Below are positions 33,539 through 46,196 of a stretch of 64,000 nt of DNA, in pieces. Where the stretch lies: contig NZ_JAHWGU010000002.1 of the NCBI RefSeq assembly GCF_020873875.1, forward strand, positions 1-64,000. The letters run 5' to 3'. The notes under the pieces were generated by a model that was not told the origin of the DNA, searched no databases, and saw only the letters and a program-made list of their open reading frames with translations. How positions within the stretch are numbered: the first letter of the stretch is position 1; each line of letters starts with the position of its first letter. The DNA is from Actinoplanes sp. DH11 (GTDB lineage: Bacteria; Actinomycetota; Actinomycetes; Mycobacteriales; Micromonosporaceae). The position numbers were made by a program, and so were the translations under genes.

Positions 33539-34258
33539 ATGCTTTCCATCGCGCTCAGCGAGCTGGTCCAGATCTTCCGCAATCGACTGGTGCTGGTGAA
33601 CAGCATCATCATGCCGGCGGCGGTCAGTGCCTTCTTCATCTATCGGCACGAGGTGTTCGCCTCCGTCGCCAGCCTGGGTTACATCGCGGCGGTCGTGATG
33701 TTCACCGTGGGAGCCTTCGGGCTGTACACCTCGGCGGTCACCACGCTCGCGGCCCGGCGGCAGAACCTCTTCCTGAAACGCCTGCGCTCCACCGCCGCAC
33801 CGGACACCGGCATCCTCGCCGGCCTGCTGCTGCCCGTCACCGCTCTCGCCCTGGTCCAGGTGTCGGTCATCCTCATCGTTCTGGCGGCGGTCGCCAGTCA
33901 ACCTGCCAACGTGTTCCTGCTGGTCGCGGCGGTGCTGGCCATGATGGCCATGATGATCGGCCTGGGGCTGGCCACGGCCGGGCTGACGAACTCGCCGGAG
34001 CACGCCCAGGTGACCACGCTGCCGGTCAGCCTCGGAGTCATCGCCGTCACCAGCTGGGTGGGCATCAGCGGCACCGAGGAACTCACGCTGCTCAAGCGGC
34101 TGCTGCCGGGAGGCGCGGCCACCGAACTCGTCCTCAACGCATGGAACGGCGGCGTCGCGCTCGGGGAGTCACTCGTCCTGCTGGCGCCGACCCTGAGCTG
34201 GGTCGTCGTCGCGGTCGCCCTCGCCAGCCGCCTCTTCCGCTGGGAGCCGCGCCGCTGA
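33539..34258 (+). CDS. ABC-2 type exporter permease
   Basis: 239 residues from ATG 33539 (GAGAAGGGGA just upstream). Six membrane segments: IIMPAAVSAFFIY, YIAAVVMFTVGAFGLYTSAV, ILAGLLLPVTALALVQVSVILIVLAAV, VFLLVAAVLAMMAMMIGLGLATAGL, TLPVSLGVIAVTSWVGI and LLAPTLSWVVVAVALASRL. FLKRLRSTAAPDTGILAG is the coupling region seen in the DrrB/NatB family. It is paired with the preceding ATPase; the exported compound is unknown. Confidence 0.9.
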   Translation: MLSIALSELVQIFRNRLVLVNSIIMPAAVSAFFIYRHEVFASVASLGYIAAVVMFTVGAFGLYTSAVTTLAARRQNLFLKRLRSTAAPDTGILAGLLLPVTALALVQVSVILIVLAAVASQPANVFLLVAAVLAMMAMMIGLGLATAGLTNSPEHAQVTTLPVSLGVIAVTSWVGISGTEELTLLKRLLPGGAATELVLNAWNGGVALGESLVLLAPTLSWVVVAVALASRLFRWEPRR

Positions 34259-34426
34259 CCCGCGGCGAGGCACCAGCTGACCGGTCGCGGTAAGCGGATC
34301 CGCATCGGCGCCGGCGACAACGATCGAGGGCTCGCGGGGCTGGGCTCGGCGTCCTACGGTGTGGGCCATGCCGATGCATTGATGTCCGCGCCGGTGGGTG
34401 CGTTGGTCCGCAAGGGGAGGAGCGCC

Positions 34427-37721
<3,295 letters not shown>

Positions 37722-37866
37722 GCGCCCGGGCGCCGGGCCGTCAGCAACCTGCCGGGCGCGAGCGGCTCGGCGGGCGGGAGCGGCCGTCTGCGGCACGGCG
37801 GGCGGAAGCAGGCGTCAGCGGCACGGCGGACGGAAGCGGGCATGCGACCCGGCGGCGGGGCGGGCG

Positions 37867-38712
37867 TCAGCGGCCCGGCGGGCGGGGGCGGGCCTCCGGG
37901 CTGCTGCGCAGCAGTGCCCAGACGATTTTGCCGCCGGGTATGCCGGTGCCGCCCCAGAGTGTTGCCAGCCCGGCGACTATCCGCAGGCCGCGTCCGTTGC
38001 CGGCGGGGACGATGGCGCCGGACGTGCCGGGGCGTTCGATGAGCCGTGGCATGGCGGGGCTGTTGTCGCGCACGGCTACGCGCAGGAAGACCTCGGTGCC
38101 GGAGACCATCACCTCGTACTCGGCGCCGGTGTGCCGGATCGCATTCGTCGCCAGCTCGGAGGCGATCATGCAGGCCCGTTCGGTCAGGTCGGACCAGCCC
38201 CACGCGGCGCAGGACTCGGCCACCAGCCGGCGGGCCGCGCTGACGCTCGTCGGTTCCGGGCCGAAGCGTTCGCACGCCCAGCGTGGCACACCGGCGCGCA
38301 CCGCGAGCAGCGCGTCCGCGGCCCGGTCGTAGAGGGCCATCGAGCCGCGCATCGCACCGAGATCGCGGACGATTCCGGGGCCGGCGGCGCAGAGCAGCAC
38401 CGGCACGCCCCACGTCTGCCGCGCCTGGTGAGCGAGCGTGTAGAAGACGCTCACCGAGGCGGCGTCGGCGCGGCGCAGGGCCGACAGGTCGAGCAGCACG
38501 GCCGCCGGGCATTCCGCGGCCGCCTTGCCGACCGCGGCGTACACCCGATTGATCTTGGAGGTGGTCAGGTCACCGCGGAACCGGAGGACCGCGACGCCGG
38601 TGTCCGGGTCACGCTCCGTCCCGATCTCCAGTTCCTGTTCTGGTCCGGACAGCGACAAACGCACCGGCAAAGCCGACACCCTGAGTGACGACTCGGCAAC
38701 TACTGGTCGCAC
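37867..38712 (-). CDS. STAS - HATPase fusion regulator
   Basis: 281 residues from GTG 38712. Residues about 30-130 form a STAS/anti-sigma-antagonist-like domain (VAVLRFRGDLTTSKINRVYAAVG, AVLLDLSALRRADAASVSVFYTLA). Residues about 150-265 are an RsbW-type ATP-binding domain (SVSAARRLVAESCAAWG, ACMIASELATNAIRHTGAEYEV, VAVRDNSPAMPR, NGRGLRIVAGLATLWG). The usual phosphorylatable Ser of an antagonist appears as A/S near DAASVS. It may switch a sigma factor; no partner sigma gene is nearby. The 145 bases downstream (37722-37866) are imperfect GGCGGGCGG-type repeats. Confidence 0.85.
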   Translation of the reverse strand: MRPVVAESSLRVSALPVRLSLSGPEQELEIGTERDPDTGVAVLRFRGDLTTSKINRVYAAVGKAAAECPAAVLLDLSALRRADAASVSVFYTLAHQARQTWGVPVLLCAAGPGIVRDLGAMRGSMALYDRAADALLAVRAGVPRWACERFGPEPTSVSAARRLVAESCAAWGWSDLTERACMIASELATNAIRHTGAEYEVMVSGTEVFLRVAVRDNSPAMPRLIERPGTSGAIVPAGNGRGLRIVAGLATLWGGTGIPGGKIVWALLRSSPEARPRPPGR

Positions 38713-38868
38713 GCTAAGCCCCCGAACCGGTTAGTCCCAACGCCTGAGGCGGGCGCCCCCGCACATCGCGGCGGCCGCAGTCGTCATCCGGACGGCTGAC
38801 CACCCGCGCCGCCGGGCCGGTAGCCTGACCTACCAATTGATCAACGAGAGACCCCTGGGGAGCGCGTC

Positions 38869-39636
38869 GTGAGCTCTGAGCTGTCGGTCACCACGAGCGG
38901 CGGCGTCGCGGTCCTGGAAATGCGCCGCCCGCCCGCGAACCACTTCGACGAGGCGCTGATCGGGCAGATCGTCGACGCCGCCCGCCAGCTCGACAACGAC
39001 CGGGAGACCCGGGCGATCGTGCTGGCCGCCCAGGGCAAGCACTTCTGCGGCGGCGCCGACTTCGGCAGCGGCGACTTCGCCGGCGACCACGCGGCGGCCG
39101 CCGAGCGGCTCTATCGCCGGGGCGCGCAACTGTTCGACATCCGTACGCCCATTGTCGCCGCCGTGCAGGGCACCGCCGTGGGCGGTGGTCTCGGCCTGGC
39201 GTGCGCCGCCGATTTCCGGGTCGCCGAGAGCAGCAGCCGGTTCGTGGCGAACTTCGCGCGGCTCGGGTTCCATCAGGGTTTCGGGCTCAGCGTCACGCTG
39301 CCGGAGATCGTCGGGCGGCAGGTGGCGGCGGACCTGCTGCTGACCGGGCGGCGGGTGGGTGGCGAAGAGGCCGTACGCATCGGACTTGCCGACCGCCTCG
39401 CCGAGCCGGGCCGCCTGCGGGAGACCGCCACCGAGCTCGCCCTGCGGATCGCCGAGGCGGCGCCGCTCGCGGTCCGGTCGATCCGCGCCACCCTGCGGGA
39501 CGGTCTCGCGGAACGCGTCCGGGCGGCATTGGATCACGAATTGGCGGAGCAGCGGGTGCTCTGGGCGACGAAGGACAGCGCCGAGGGGATCCGGGCCAGC
39601 CTGGACAGGCGCACACCGGTCTTCCGGGGCGAGTAG
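38869..39636 (+). CDS. Enoyl-CoA hydratase/isomerase family protein
   Basis: 255 residues from GTG 38869 (GGGGAGCG upstream). Crotonase fold: FEATURES include AIVLAAQGKHFCGGADF (oxyanion hole) and TPIVAAVQGTAVGGGLGLACAADFRVA (second oxyanion loop), with NFARLGFHQGFGLSVTLPEIVG afterwards where the catalytic Glu pair of true hydratases would be; the first Glu position is occupied by His/Gln, so the reaction could differ. The acyl-CoA ligase gene follows after 16 bases, forming an acyl-CoA pathway operon. Confidence 0.87.
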   Translation: MSSELSVTTSGGVAVLEMRRPPANHFDEALIGQIVDAARQLDNDRETRAIVLAAQGKHFCGGADFGSGDFAGDHAAAAERLYRRGAQLFDIRTPIVAAVQGTAVGGGLGLACAADFRVAESSSRFVANFARLGFHQGFGLSVTLPEIVGRQVAADLLLTGRRVGGEEAVRIGLADRLAEPGRLRETATELALRIAEAAPLAVRSIRATLRDGLAERVRAALDHELAEQRVLWATKDSAEGIRASLDRRTPVFRGE

Positions 39637-39652
39637 CCGATAGGGTGATTTC

Positions 39653-41356
39653 ATGAGCGCGTTCCGGCAGGCGCGGGAGTTCCTCCTGGCGCACCGCGAG
39701 GACTACGACACCGCCTACCGCGAGTTTCGCTGGCCGCGGCTGGACACGTTCAACTGGGCGATCGACTGGTTCGACGCCGAGGCCGCCGGCGAGGCCGGGT
39801 CACAGGTCGCGCTCTGGATCGTCGAGGAGGACGGCTCGGAGCAGCGGCACACCTTCGCCGACCTGTCCGAGCGGTCCAGCCGGGTGGCGAACTGGCTGCG
39901 CGGGCACGGCGTGCGGCGCGGCGACCGGGTGATCCTGATGCTCGGCAACCAGGTCGAGCTCTGGGAGTGCCTGCTCGCCGCCATGAAACTCGGTGCCGTG
40001 GTGATCCCGGCGACGCCGCTGCTCGGCCCGGCCGACCTGCGTGACCGCCTGGACCGGGGCGACGCCGCGCACGTCATCACCGACTCGGCCGGCACCGCCA
40101 AGTTCGCCGGCGTGGCCGGTGACTACACCCGGATCGCGGTCGGCGCGCCGGCCGGCGGCTGGCACACCTACGCGGACGCGTACGCCGCCGAGCCCGCCTT
40201 CACCCCCGACGGCGAGACCAGGGCGAGTGACCCGCTGCTGCTCTACTTCACCTCCGGCACCACGGCCCTGCCGAAACTGGTGGAGCACACCCACGCGTCC
40301 TACCCGGTCGGTCACCTCTCGACCATGTACTGGATCGGTCTGCGCCCCGGCGACGTGCACCTCAACATCTCCTCCCCCGGCTGGGCCAAGCACGCGTGGA
40401 GCAACGTCTTCGCGCCGTGGAACGCGCTCGCCTGCGTGTTCATCTACAACTACCGGCGCTTCGACGCGTCCGCCCTGCTGGCCCAGATGGACAGGTGCGG
40501 GGTGACCAGCTTCTGCGCCCCGCCCACCGTGTGGCGGATGCTGGTGCAGGCCGACCTGACCCGGCTGCGGACACCACCGGAGATCGTGGTCGGCGCCGGC
40601 GAGCCGCTCAACCCCGAGGTGATCGAGCAGGTGCGGCGGTCCTGGGGCGTGACGATCCGGGACGGGTTCGGCCAGACCGAGACGACCGTGCAGATCGCCA
40701 ACACGCCCGGTCAGCCGGTCAAGCCGGGTTCGATGGGCCGGCCCATGCCGGGTTACACGGTCGCACTCGTGGACCCGGCCACCGGGCTGCCCGCCGACCG
40801 GGAGGGCGAGATCTGCCTGGACCTGGACGACCGGCCGCTCGGACTCATGGTCGGCTACCACGGCGATCCGGAGCGCAACGCCGAGGCCACAGCCGGCGGT
40901 TTCTACCACACCGGCGACATCGGTTCGCGTGACGACGACGGCTACATCACGTACGTGGGCCGCACCGACGACGTGTTCAAGGCCTCCGACTACCGGATCT
41001 CGCCGTTCGAACTCGAGAGTGTGCTGATCGAGCACGAGGCGGTCGCCGAGGCCGCCGTGGTGCCGTCACCCGACCCGGTGCGGCTGTCCGTGCCGAAGGC
41101 GTACGTGGTGCTCGCCGAGGGCTGGGAGCCGACCGCCGAGACGGCCCAGGCGATCCTGCGGCACTGCCGGGAGAACCTCGCGCCCTACAAGCGGATCCGC
41201 CTGCTAGAGTTCACCGACCTGCCCAAGACGATCTCCGGCAAGATCCGCCGGGTCGAGTTGCGCGCGCGGGAGGAAGCCCGGGACAAGGTCCCCGACGGAG
41301 CCCGCGAACAGGCCGGCGGCTCCGGACGCGAGTTCCGCGAGGACAGCCGAGGATAG
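39653..41356 (+). CDS. Acyl-CoA synthetase (AMP-forming), medium-chain type
   Basis: 567 residues. AMP-binding P-loop YFTSGTTALPKLVEHTH (the Ser/Gly of the usual TSGTTGxPK is Ala here), GWAKHAWSNVFAPW, DGFGQTETT, and the C-terminal hinge and lysine loop YVGRTDDVFKASDYRISPFELES and LPKTISGKIRRVELR. The acetyl/medium-chain ligase layout (AcsM-like) is clear. It activates a carboxylic acid for the co-transcribed crotonase. The C-terminal 25 residues are charged and probably disordered. Confidence 0.9.
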   Translation: MSAFRQAREFLLAHREDYDTAYREFRWPRLDTFNWAIDWFDAEAAGEAGSQVALWIVEEDGSEQRHTFADLSERSSRVANWLRGHGVRRGDRVILMLGNQVELWECLLAAMKLGAVVIPATPLLGPADLRDRLDRGDAAHVITDSAGTAKFAGVAGDYTRIAVGAPAGGWHTYADAYAAEPAFTPDGETRASDPLLLYFTSGTTALPKLVEHTHASYPVGHLSTMYWIGLRPGDVHLNISSPGWAKHAWSNVFAPWNALACVFIYNYRRFDASALLAQMDRCGVTSFCAPPTVWRMLVQADLTRLRTPPEIVVGAGEPLNPEVIEQVRRSWGVTIRDGFGQTETTVQIANTPGQPVKPGSMGRPMPGYTVALVDPATGLPADREGEICLDLDDRPLGLMVGYHGDPERNAEATAGGFYHTGDIGSRDDDGYITYVGRTDDVFKASDYRISPFELESVLIEHEAVAEAAVVPSPDPVRLSVPKAYVVLAEGWEPTAETAQAILRHCRENLAPYKRIRLLEFTDLPKTISGKIRRVELRAREEARDKVPDGAREQAGGSGREFREDSRG

Positions 41357-41409
41357 TCCTGCGTAATTCCTGCATGGCTTCTGAACGCCCGGTCGGCTGG
41401 GATGGAACC

Positions 41410-41802
41410 ATGAAACCCACCATCGTCCTCGTCCACGGCGCTTTCGCCGAGTCCGCCAGCTGGTCCGACGACGACCTGTTCATCCGCCAGGAATTGTTCC
41501 ACCAGCAGTTCATCGGTGACGTACCGGCCGGGACGGCCGCGCTGGCCGCCGCCACCCAGCGGCCGTTGAACACCACCGCACTCAGCGAGGGCTCCGGCGA
41601 GCCGGCGTGGAAGGACGTGCCGTCCTGGTTCGTCTACCCGGAGCTGGACCTCAACATCCCGCTCGCGGCGCACCGCTTCATGGCCGAGCGCGCCGGTGCC
41701 CGCACCACTGTCGAGCTGCCGGGTGCCTCGCACGCCATCCCGGCGTCCGAGCCGGCCGCGGTGACCGAGACGATCCTGCGGGCGGCCCGCTCGATCGCCT
41801 GA
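41410..41802 (+). pseudogene. Alpha/beta hydrolase with large internal deletion
   Basis: 130 residues where the family has about 230. The start MKPTIVLVHGAFAESASW (oxyanion strand and HG motif) and the end (DLFIRQELFHQQF, ATQRP, PSWFVYPELDLNIPLAAHRFMAERAGA, ELPGASHAIPAS with the catalytic His) are both typical of actinobacterial alpha/beta hydrolases, but the middle, including the nucleophile elbow GHSYGG and cap, is missing. The join falls between SW (about residue 18) and DDDLFIRQ, in frame. Without the nucleophile it cannot be a normal hydrolase; it may be a dead relic or encode an inactive protein. ATG 41410 has GGGATGG upstream. Confidence 0.65.
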
Positions 41803-42005
41803 CCCGGCCCGGGTGGGTCGACCGGGGTCGTGCCGCCGGCGGGGTCGGCGCCACGACCGCGGCGTGACCGGCCGGGGAAGGTCCTGAGCCGGGTAGGGCG
41901 ATGCCATCGACCACGGGACGGCGGGTGGACGAGGGGCCCGCTCGAGGGTCTGCCTTGCGGTTGGGGAACGGCGATTCGCGTACGCCTGCCGCCCGGTCCC
42001 GGCAA

Positions 42006-42808
42006 TCAGCCGGTGCGGCCTATCACGGTGGCGCCGAAGGGTTGGCCGGTGCCGAAAGCCGGCTGGTAGGTCGGCACCAGGGTCTTGGTGAAGTAGCCGT
42101 AGATGCAGCCGCTGCCCACGTCGCAGAGGACCTTGGCCACCGCGTCGAAGAGGTTGCCGGAGAGGACGCTGGTGAGGCTGCCGAAGAGACCGCCGAGCAG
42201 GCCCGCGTAGCCGGTTGAGTTCGCAGTTGGCGTCCGGCATCGAGAAGTCGGGGTTGGACAGGAAGACGTGACCGCGCGGGGTGGTCAGCTCGAGCAGGGA
42301 GCAGTTCGGGATCGGCAGGCCGAGCGCGGTGAGCGGGAGCGTCGCCGGGATCGCGCTCTCGGTCGACGTGCCGGGCGCGGTCAGATCGGCCACGGTGTAG
42401 AGGCCGGTCTGGCTGAGCAGGGTGTCCAGCGGGCCGTAATACACCTTGTTGTCGTTGGTCATCCGCTTCCAGTCGCAGTACGAGATGCCCAGCGCCAGCA
42501 CCTTCTTCACCGCCGGGACGCCCCAGGCGACGCGGGCGCACGCGCCGACGGCCTTGCCGGTGTAGTCGCTCTTCGCCGCCCGGCCGAAGACCGGCGGCAG
42601 GAACGTCGAACCGGTGGCGGTGACCGTGTCGGCCTGGCCGTCCTTGGCGTTCTTCTTGGCGTACGCGACCGCGACCGGCGTCTGATCGGCGACCGTGCAC
42701 TTGGTGGGCGTGGCGACGCAGTTCAGCGCGATCTTGAAGGAGGCCGCGCATCACCTGACCGTGGTCGGAGTCGCGCCGCCGCCGTCTCGGATGTGCCGGC
42801 CCGGACAC
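42006..42808 (-). pseudogene. Decayed TadG-like pilus-assembly protein gene
   Basis: Read on the minus strand, three frame pieces join into one protein: a short N-terminal piece with RRRDSDHGQV (like the RGDRGQ start of TadG proteins), then after a shift and loss of the membrane segment AASFKIALNCVATPTKC...PPVFGRAAKSDYTG...VKKVLALGISYCDWKRMTND, and after a second shift near 42210 GYAGLLGGLFGSLTSVLSG...VLCDVGSGCIYGYFTKTL ending at TGA 42008-42006. The middle and end resemble actinobacterial TadE/TadG-like proteins (ISYCDW motif, late Cys pair). Two frameshifts and an N-terminal loss make it non-functional unless the sequence has errors. No other tad genes are nearby. Confidence 0.5.
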
Positions 42809-42866
42809 GATGCACCTCCGGTGTCGCCCGGGTCAGGCTAGCGCCATTCGATGAGGCTGTTTCGTA

Positions 42867-44795
42867 TTAAAGAGCATCCTGAATGTGCTCGGCGGTGCGC
42901 GACGCCAGCGCCATCACCGTGATCATCGGGTTGGTGCCGGAGGAGGTCGGGAACGCCGACGCGTCGCCGATCCAGACGCCCGGGGTGTCGTGCAGCTCGC
43001 CGCGCGGATCGGCGACGCTCGTCGCCGGGTCGGCGCCCATCCGGCAGCTGCCCATCTGATGCGCCGCGAAGAGCGTGGCCCCACCGGCGCGCAGCGGGAC
43101 CTCCCGCGCACGGGCGACGTAGGCCGCTAGGTCGTCGCCCTGCTGCCAGGCCGGCAGATCCTGGGCGAAGAGCTGGATGCGGCAGGCACCGGCGGCGTGG
43201 TGCAGGCGGATCTCCGCCTCGATCGCGCGCCGGGTGTTGCGGACGTCGACCTCGTCGGTGAGGTCGTAGCGGACCACCGTGTCGCCGGCGGCGTCGAGCA
43301 CGACCCGGCCGTGGCCCCGGTCGCGGACCAGGCCGATGAAGCTCCCGGTGTTCCGGAAGTCGGCCATCGCCTGCTTGTGCTCGGCGGCCGTGGTGAACGG
43401 CAGTGCCGAGGCGCCCAGGCCGGTGGTGTACTGCACGCTCTCCAGCAGGAACCCGTAGCCCTCCTCCACCGCGGCGAACTCGTCGACCAGGGCCGCCTGG
43501 GGCGCGCCCCACCAGCCACGCATGTCGGTGCCGTAGTCACCCAGGGTGACCGTGCACGGGTGCAACCGCAGGTGCTGCCCGGCGGCCGGCCCGCCGATGC
43601 CGGAGCGCAGCAGCACGCCCGGGCTCTCCAGGGCGCCTGCGGCGAGTACGACAGTCGGGGCCGTCACGGTGACGCGATGTCCCCCGGCCCGGCCGACCAC
43701 CCCGGCCGCGCGGCCGCCGGACACCAGGATCCGCTCGACCCGGCAGCCGTCGACGACCCGCGCGCCGTGCTCCAGCACCGCCGGCTCCAGGTAGACCTTG
43801 AGGGTCGACCGCTTCGCGCCGGACCGGTCACCGAACCCGAGGTGGCCGGCGATCGCCGGGTCGTGCAGCTTCTCGTCCCAGTTGCGGTGCACGGTGGCGA
43901 ACGACCAGCCCAGCGCGTCGGCGCCGCGCCGCATCGCCTCGTGGATCCGGTTGAACTCCGAGCAGCGGTCGGTGACCGACAGCTCGCGCCAGACCGCGTC
44001 CAGATGCCTGTCGAAATCGGGCGTGTCGACGCCGGTGAGGCCGTGCTCGGCGGCCCACTGCCGGCGCACCGGGTCCCGGGTCCGGATGCAGTTCGTCCAG
44101 TTGATCACCGTGCCGCCGCCGACGCCGCTGCCGGCCATCAGCGTGACGTTGCCGTCGGCGGTCGGCGTGGGCCCGCCCCGCCAGTACGAGTTCTGGTAGG
44201 CCTCGAGCTCCCGCTGATCGAAATCGGCCTCGGTGCGGTGCCGCCCGGCCTCGAGCACCACCACCCGGGCGCCACCCGCGGCGAGCCGGCCGGCGATCAG
44301 CCCGCCGCCCGCGCCGGAGCCGATCACCACGACGTCGGCCGTCAGGTCGAGGTCACCGTCCGGCCGCAGCGGCGTGATCCGCGGCTCCGCGACCGGCCGT
44401 CCGGCAGGCACCGGGCCGGGGTAGCCGATCCGCGCCCAGAACAGATTGCTGCCGGCCGCGTCGGTGAGCCCGTAGGTGCACATCAGAATCATGCTGGTCA
44501 GGGCGTGGATCCCGGCCGCGGCCTCGGGTGCGGCCTGCCGGACGGCGTCGAGGATCCGCTCCCGGCCCTCCTGCCCGGCAGTGCCGAACCCGTGCGCGGT
44601 GAGCGCGTCGAGCAGGCCGCCGAACCCCTGCTGCTGTTCCGCCGGCAGGCCGGCGATCATGGCGAGGACCGCGCGGTCGGCACCGACGTCGGTGGCCCGG
44701 CGGGCCCAGAAACCGTCGGCGTCGTCCGGACGGTCCAGGGCCGGGACGACGGTGTCACAGAGGGTGCGCAGGACATGCGCCTGATCGTGGTTCAC
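42867..44795 (-). CDS. GMC-family FAD oxidoreductase
   Basis: 642 residues from GTG 44795. The first ~140 residues resemble a gluconate-2-dehydrogenase-subunit-3-like cap (VLRTLCDTVVPALDRPDD). The FAD-binding site is ADVVVIGSGAGGGLIAGRLAAGGARVVVLEAG, with GSGVGGGTVINWTNCIRT further on and the C-terminal GMC motif FAAHQMGSCRMGADP, VWIGDASAFPTSSGTNPMITVMALASRTAEHI, where the His/Asn pair is H-Q / N. Domain order and length match long-chain (fatty) alcohol oxidase/dehydrogenase-like GMC proteins. Substrate unknown; neighbouring acyl-CoA genes on the other strand make a lipid alcohol plausible. Confidence 0.87.
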   Translation of the reverse strand: MNHDQAHVLRTLCDTVVPALDRPDDADGFWARRATDVGADRAVLAMIAGLPAEQQQGFGGLLDALTAHGFGTAGQEGRERILDAVRQAAPEAAAGIHALTSMILMCTYGLTDAAGSNLFWARIGYPGPVPAGRPVAEPRITPLRPDGDLDLTADVVVIGSGAGGGLIAGRLAAGGARVVVLEAGRHRTEADFDQRELEAYQNSYWRGGPTPTADGNVTLMAGSGVGGGTVINWTNCIRTRDPVRRQWAAEHGLTGVDTPDFDRHLDAVWRELSVTDRCSEFNRIHEAMRRGADALGWSFATVHRNWDEKLHDPAIAGHLGFGDRSGAKRSTLKVYLEPAVLEHGARVVDGCRVERILVSGGRAAGVVGRAGGHRVTVTAPTVVLAAGALESPGVLLRSGIGGPAAGQHLRLHPCTVTLGDYGTDMRGWWGAPQAALVDEFAAVEEGYGFLLESVQYTTGLGASALPFTTAAEHKQAMADFRNTGSFIGLVRDRGHGRVVLDAAGDTVVRYDLTDEVDVRNTRRAIEAEIRLHHAAGACRIQLFAQDLPAWQQGDDLAAYVARAREVPLRAGGATLFAAHQMGSCRMGADPATSVADPRGELHDTPGVWIGDASAFPTSSGTNPMITVMALASRTAEHIQDAL

Positions 44796-44991
44796 GGTGC
44801 GGTCCTCCTACTTCGGTGGAGAAGTACGGGCCGGTGCGAACCATCAATCTATCGACGGGCGTTCCGTTCGGGCATCGGCCCGTGGGGCGGTGCTGAGTGA
44901 CAAGGCTTCTGAGCAATCAGGACACACAGTGGCCATTGCCACCCCTTCCTTCTGTTTTCCGCGTCCTGCCCTTCGGGTAGATGGCCCTTCC

Positions 44992-46104
44992 GTGCCATTA
45001 AAGATCAACAAGCGCAAGGTCGGTGTACGCCAGGCCATCGTCGCCGCCACCGCCGCGACCGTCGCCTGGCTCCTCGCCGCCCACCTGATCGGCCACCCCG
45101 ACCCGCTCTTCGCACCGACGGCCGCGCTTGTCGTGCTCGGTGAGGCTCGCGGCCGGCAGCTGCGCCAGACCGCCGAGATCGTTCTCGGCGTGGCGGCCGG
45201 CGTGCTCGTCGCCGAACTGGTCGTGCTGGCGCTCGGCCCCGGCATCGCCAGCCTCTTCCTGGTCCTGCTGCTCACGGTCGGCCCGATGGTCGCCGCCGGC
45301 GCGAGCAGCACCCTGGTCACCCAGGCCGCCGTCTCGGCCGTCTACCTGGTCCTGGTCGCCGCGCCGGAGGGCCGGCTCATCCCGTTCCGGTTCGCCGACG
45401 CGCTGATCGGCGGCGCGGTCGCCATCGCGGCCAGCCAGCTCACCGTGGCACGGCGGCCGCTGGCGCCTCTGGTGACGGCGGCCCGGCAGACCTATGCCGA
45501 CCTCGCCGACCTGCTCGACGACCTGGACGCGGCGCTCACCCGGATGGACGAGACGGCCGCCCACGCCGTCCTCGACCGGGCCCACGAACTGAACGTCTGC
45601 GTGGAACGCCTGCACGCGGCCGCGCTCGCCGCCGGGGAGACGGTGCGGTTGCGCGTACGGCGGCGGCGCCGGCTGCGCCAGATCCGCAACGTCGAGCAGA
45701 CCACCCACCAGCTCGATCACGTCGTCGGCAACGTCTGGGTCCTCGCCCGCAACGCGGTGACCCTGGCCCGCCTGCACGCCGCGGCGCCGGCCGAGCTCAA
45801 CCAGGCGATCCGGGAACTGTCCCGCGCGGTCCGGTCCGCGGGCGAGGCCCTCGCCACGGACCTGAGCGGCCACGACGACGCGGAGCGGCATGCCGGGCGG
45901 GCGGAGGCTGCGGCCCTGGAGGCGGTACGCCTTGCCGCCCAGCTCCTGGAGGACGACCCCGGCCTGCCCGTCACCATGATCGTCGGGCAGATCCGGACGA
46001 CCGCCGTGGACCTGCTGCGCGGCGTCGGCCCGGACGACGACGCCGTGCTGAGCAGGGTGGACGACGCGCTGGGGCTGGTGGACGCGACCGACCGCCGGGT
46101 GTGA
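44992..46104 (+). CDS. FUSC-type aromatic-acid exporter family protein
   Basis: 370 residues if it starts at GTG 44992, just before LKINKRKVGVRQAIVAATAATVAWLLA; no strong ribosome binding site is seen and earlier starts are possible. Six membrane segments in residues 15-165 (GHPDPLFAPTAALVVLGEARGRQLRQTAEIVLGVAAGVLVAELV, SSTLVTQAAVSAVYLVL) match the FUSC/ArAE N-terminal domain. The remaining 200 residues are a cytoplasmic helical domain rich in Ala and Arg. Probably an efflux component. Confidence 0.8.
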   Translation: MPLKINKRKVGVRQAIVAATAATVAWLLAAHLIGHPDPLFAPTAALVVLGEARGRQLRQTAEIVLGVAAGVLVAELVVLALGPGIASLFLVLLLTVGPMVAAGASSTLVTQAAVSAVYLVLVAAPEGRLIPFRFADALIGGAVAIAASQLTVARRPLAPLVTAARQTYADLADLLDDLDAALTRMDETAAHAVLDRAHELNVCVERLHAAALAAGETVRLRVRRRRRLRQIRNVEQTTHQLDHVVGNVWVLARNAVTLARLHAAAPAELNQAIRELSRAVRSAGEALATDLSGHDDAERHAGRAEAAALEAVRLAAQLLEDDPGLPVTMIVGQIRTTAVDLLRGVGPDDDAVLSRVDDALGLVDATDRRV

Positions 46105-46149
46105 CCGGGTCGACCGCGCCCTCCCCATCCGGCGATCATGCTGTTAGTT

Positions 46150-46170
46150 TGTTGCACATCATTGGCAACA
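46150..46170. promoter_or_regulatory. Inverted repeat in front of the FecCD-type import operon
   Basis: TGTTGC (46150-46155) and GCAACA (46165-46170) are perfect arms with a 9-base spacer, 26 bases before the GTG start of the permease gene. The place and size fit an operator or metal-regulator site, but it does not match the known actinobacterial Fur, Zur or IdeR consensus closely. Confidence 0.4.
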
Positions 46171-46196
46171 GCTACCAGCTTCGCATTGGGGGTACG

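Noticed and set aside
42023..42808. 261-codon minus-strand frame taken as an intact gene
   Set aside because: Most of it reads Arg/Pro/His-rich shadow sequence; the protein-like signal is in the other frames and shows a decayed TadG-like gene instead.
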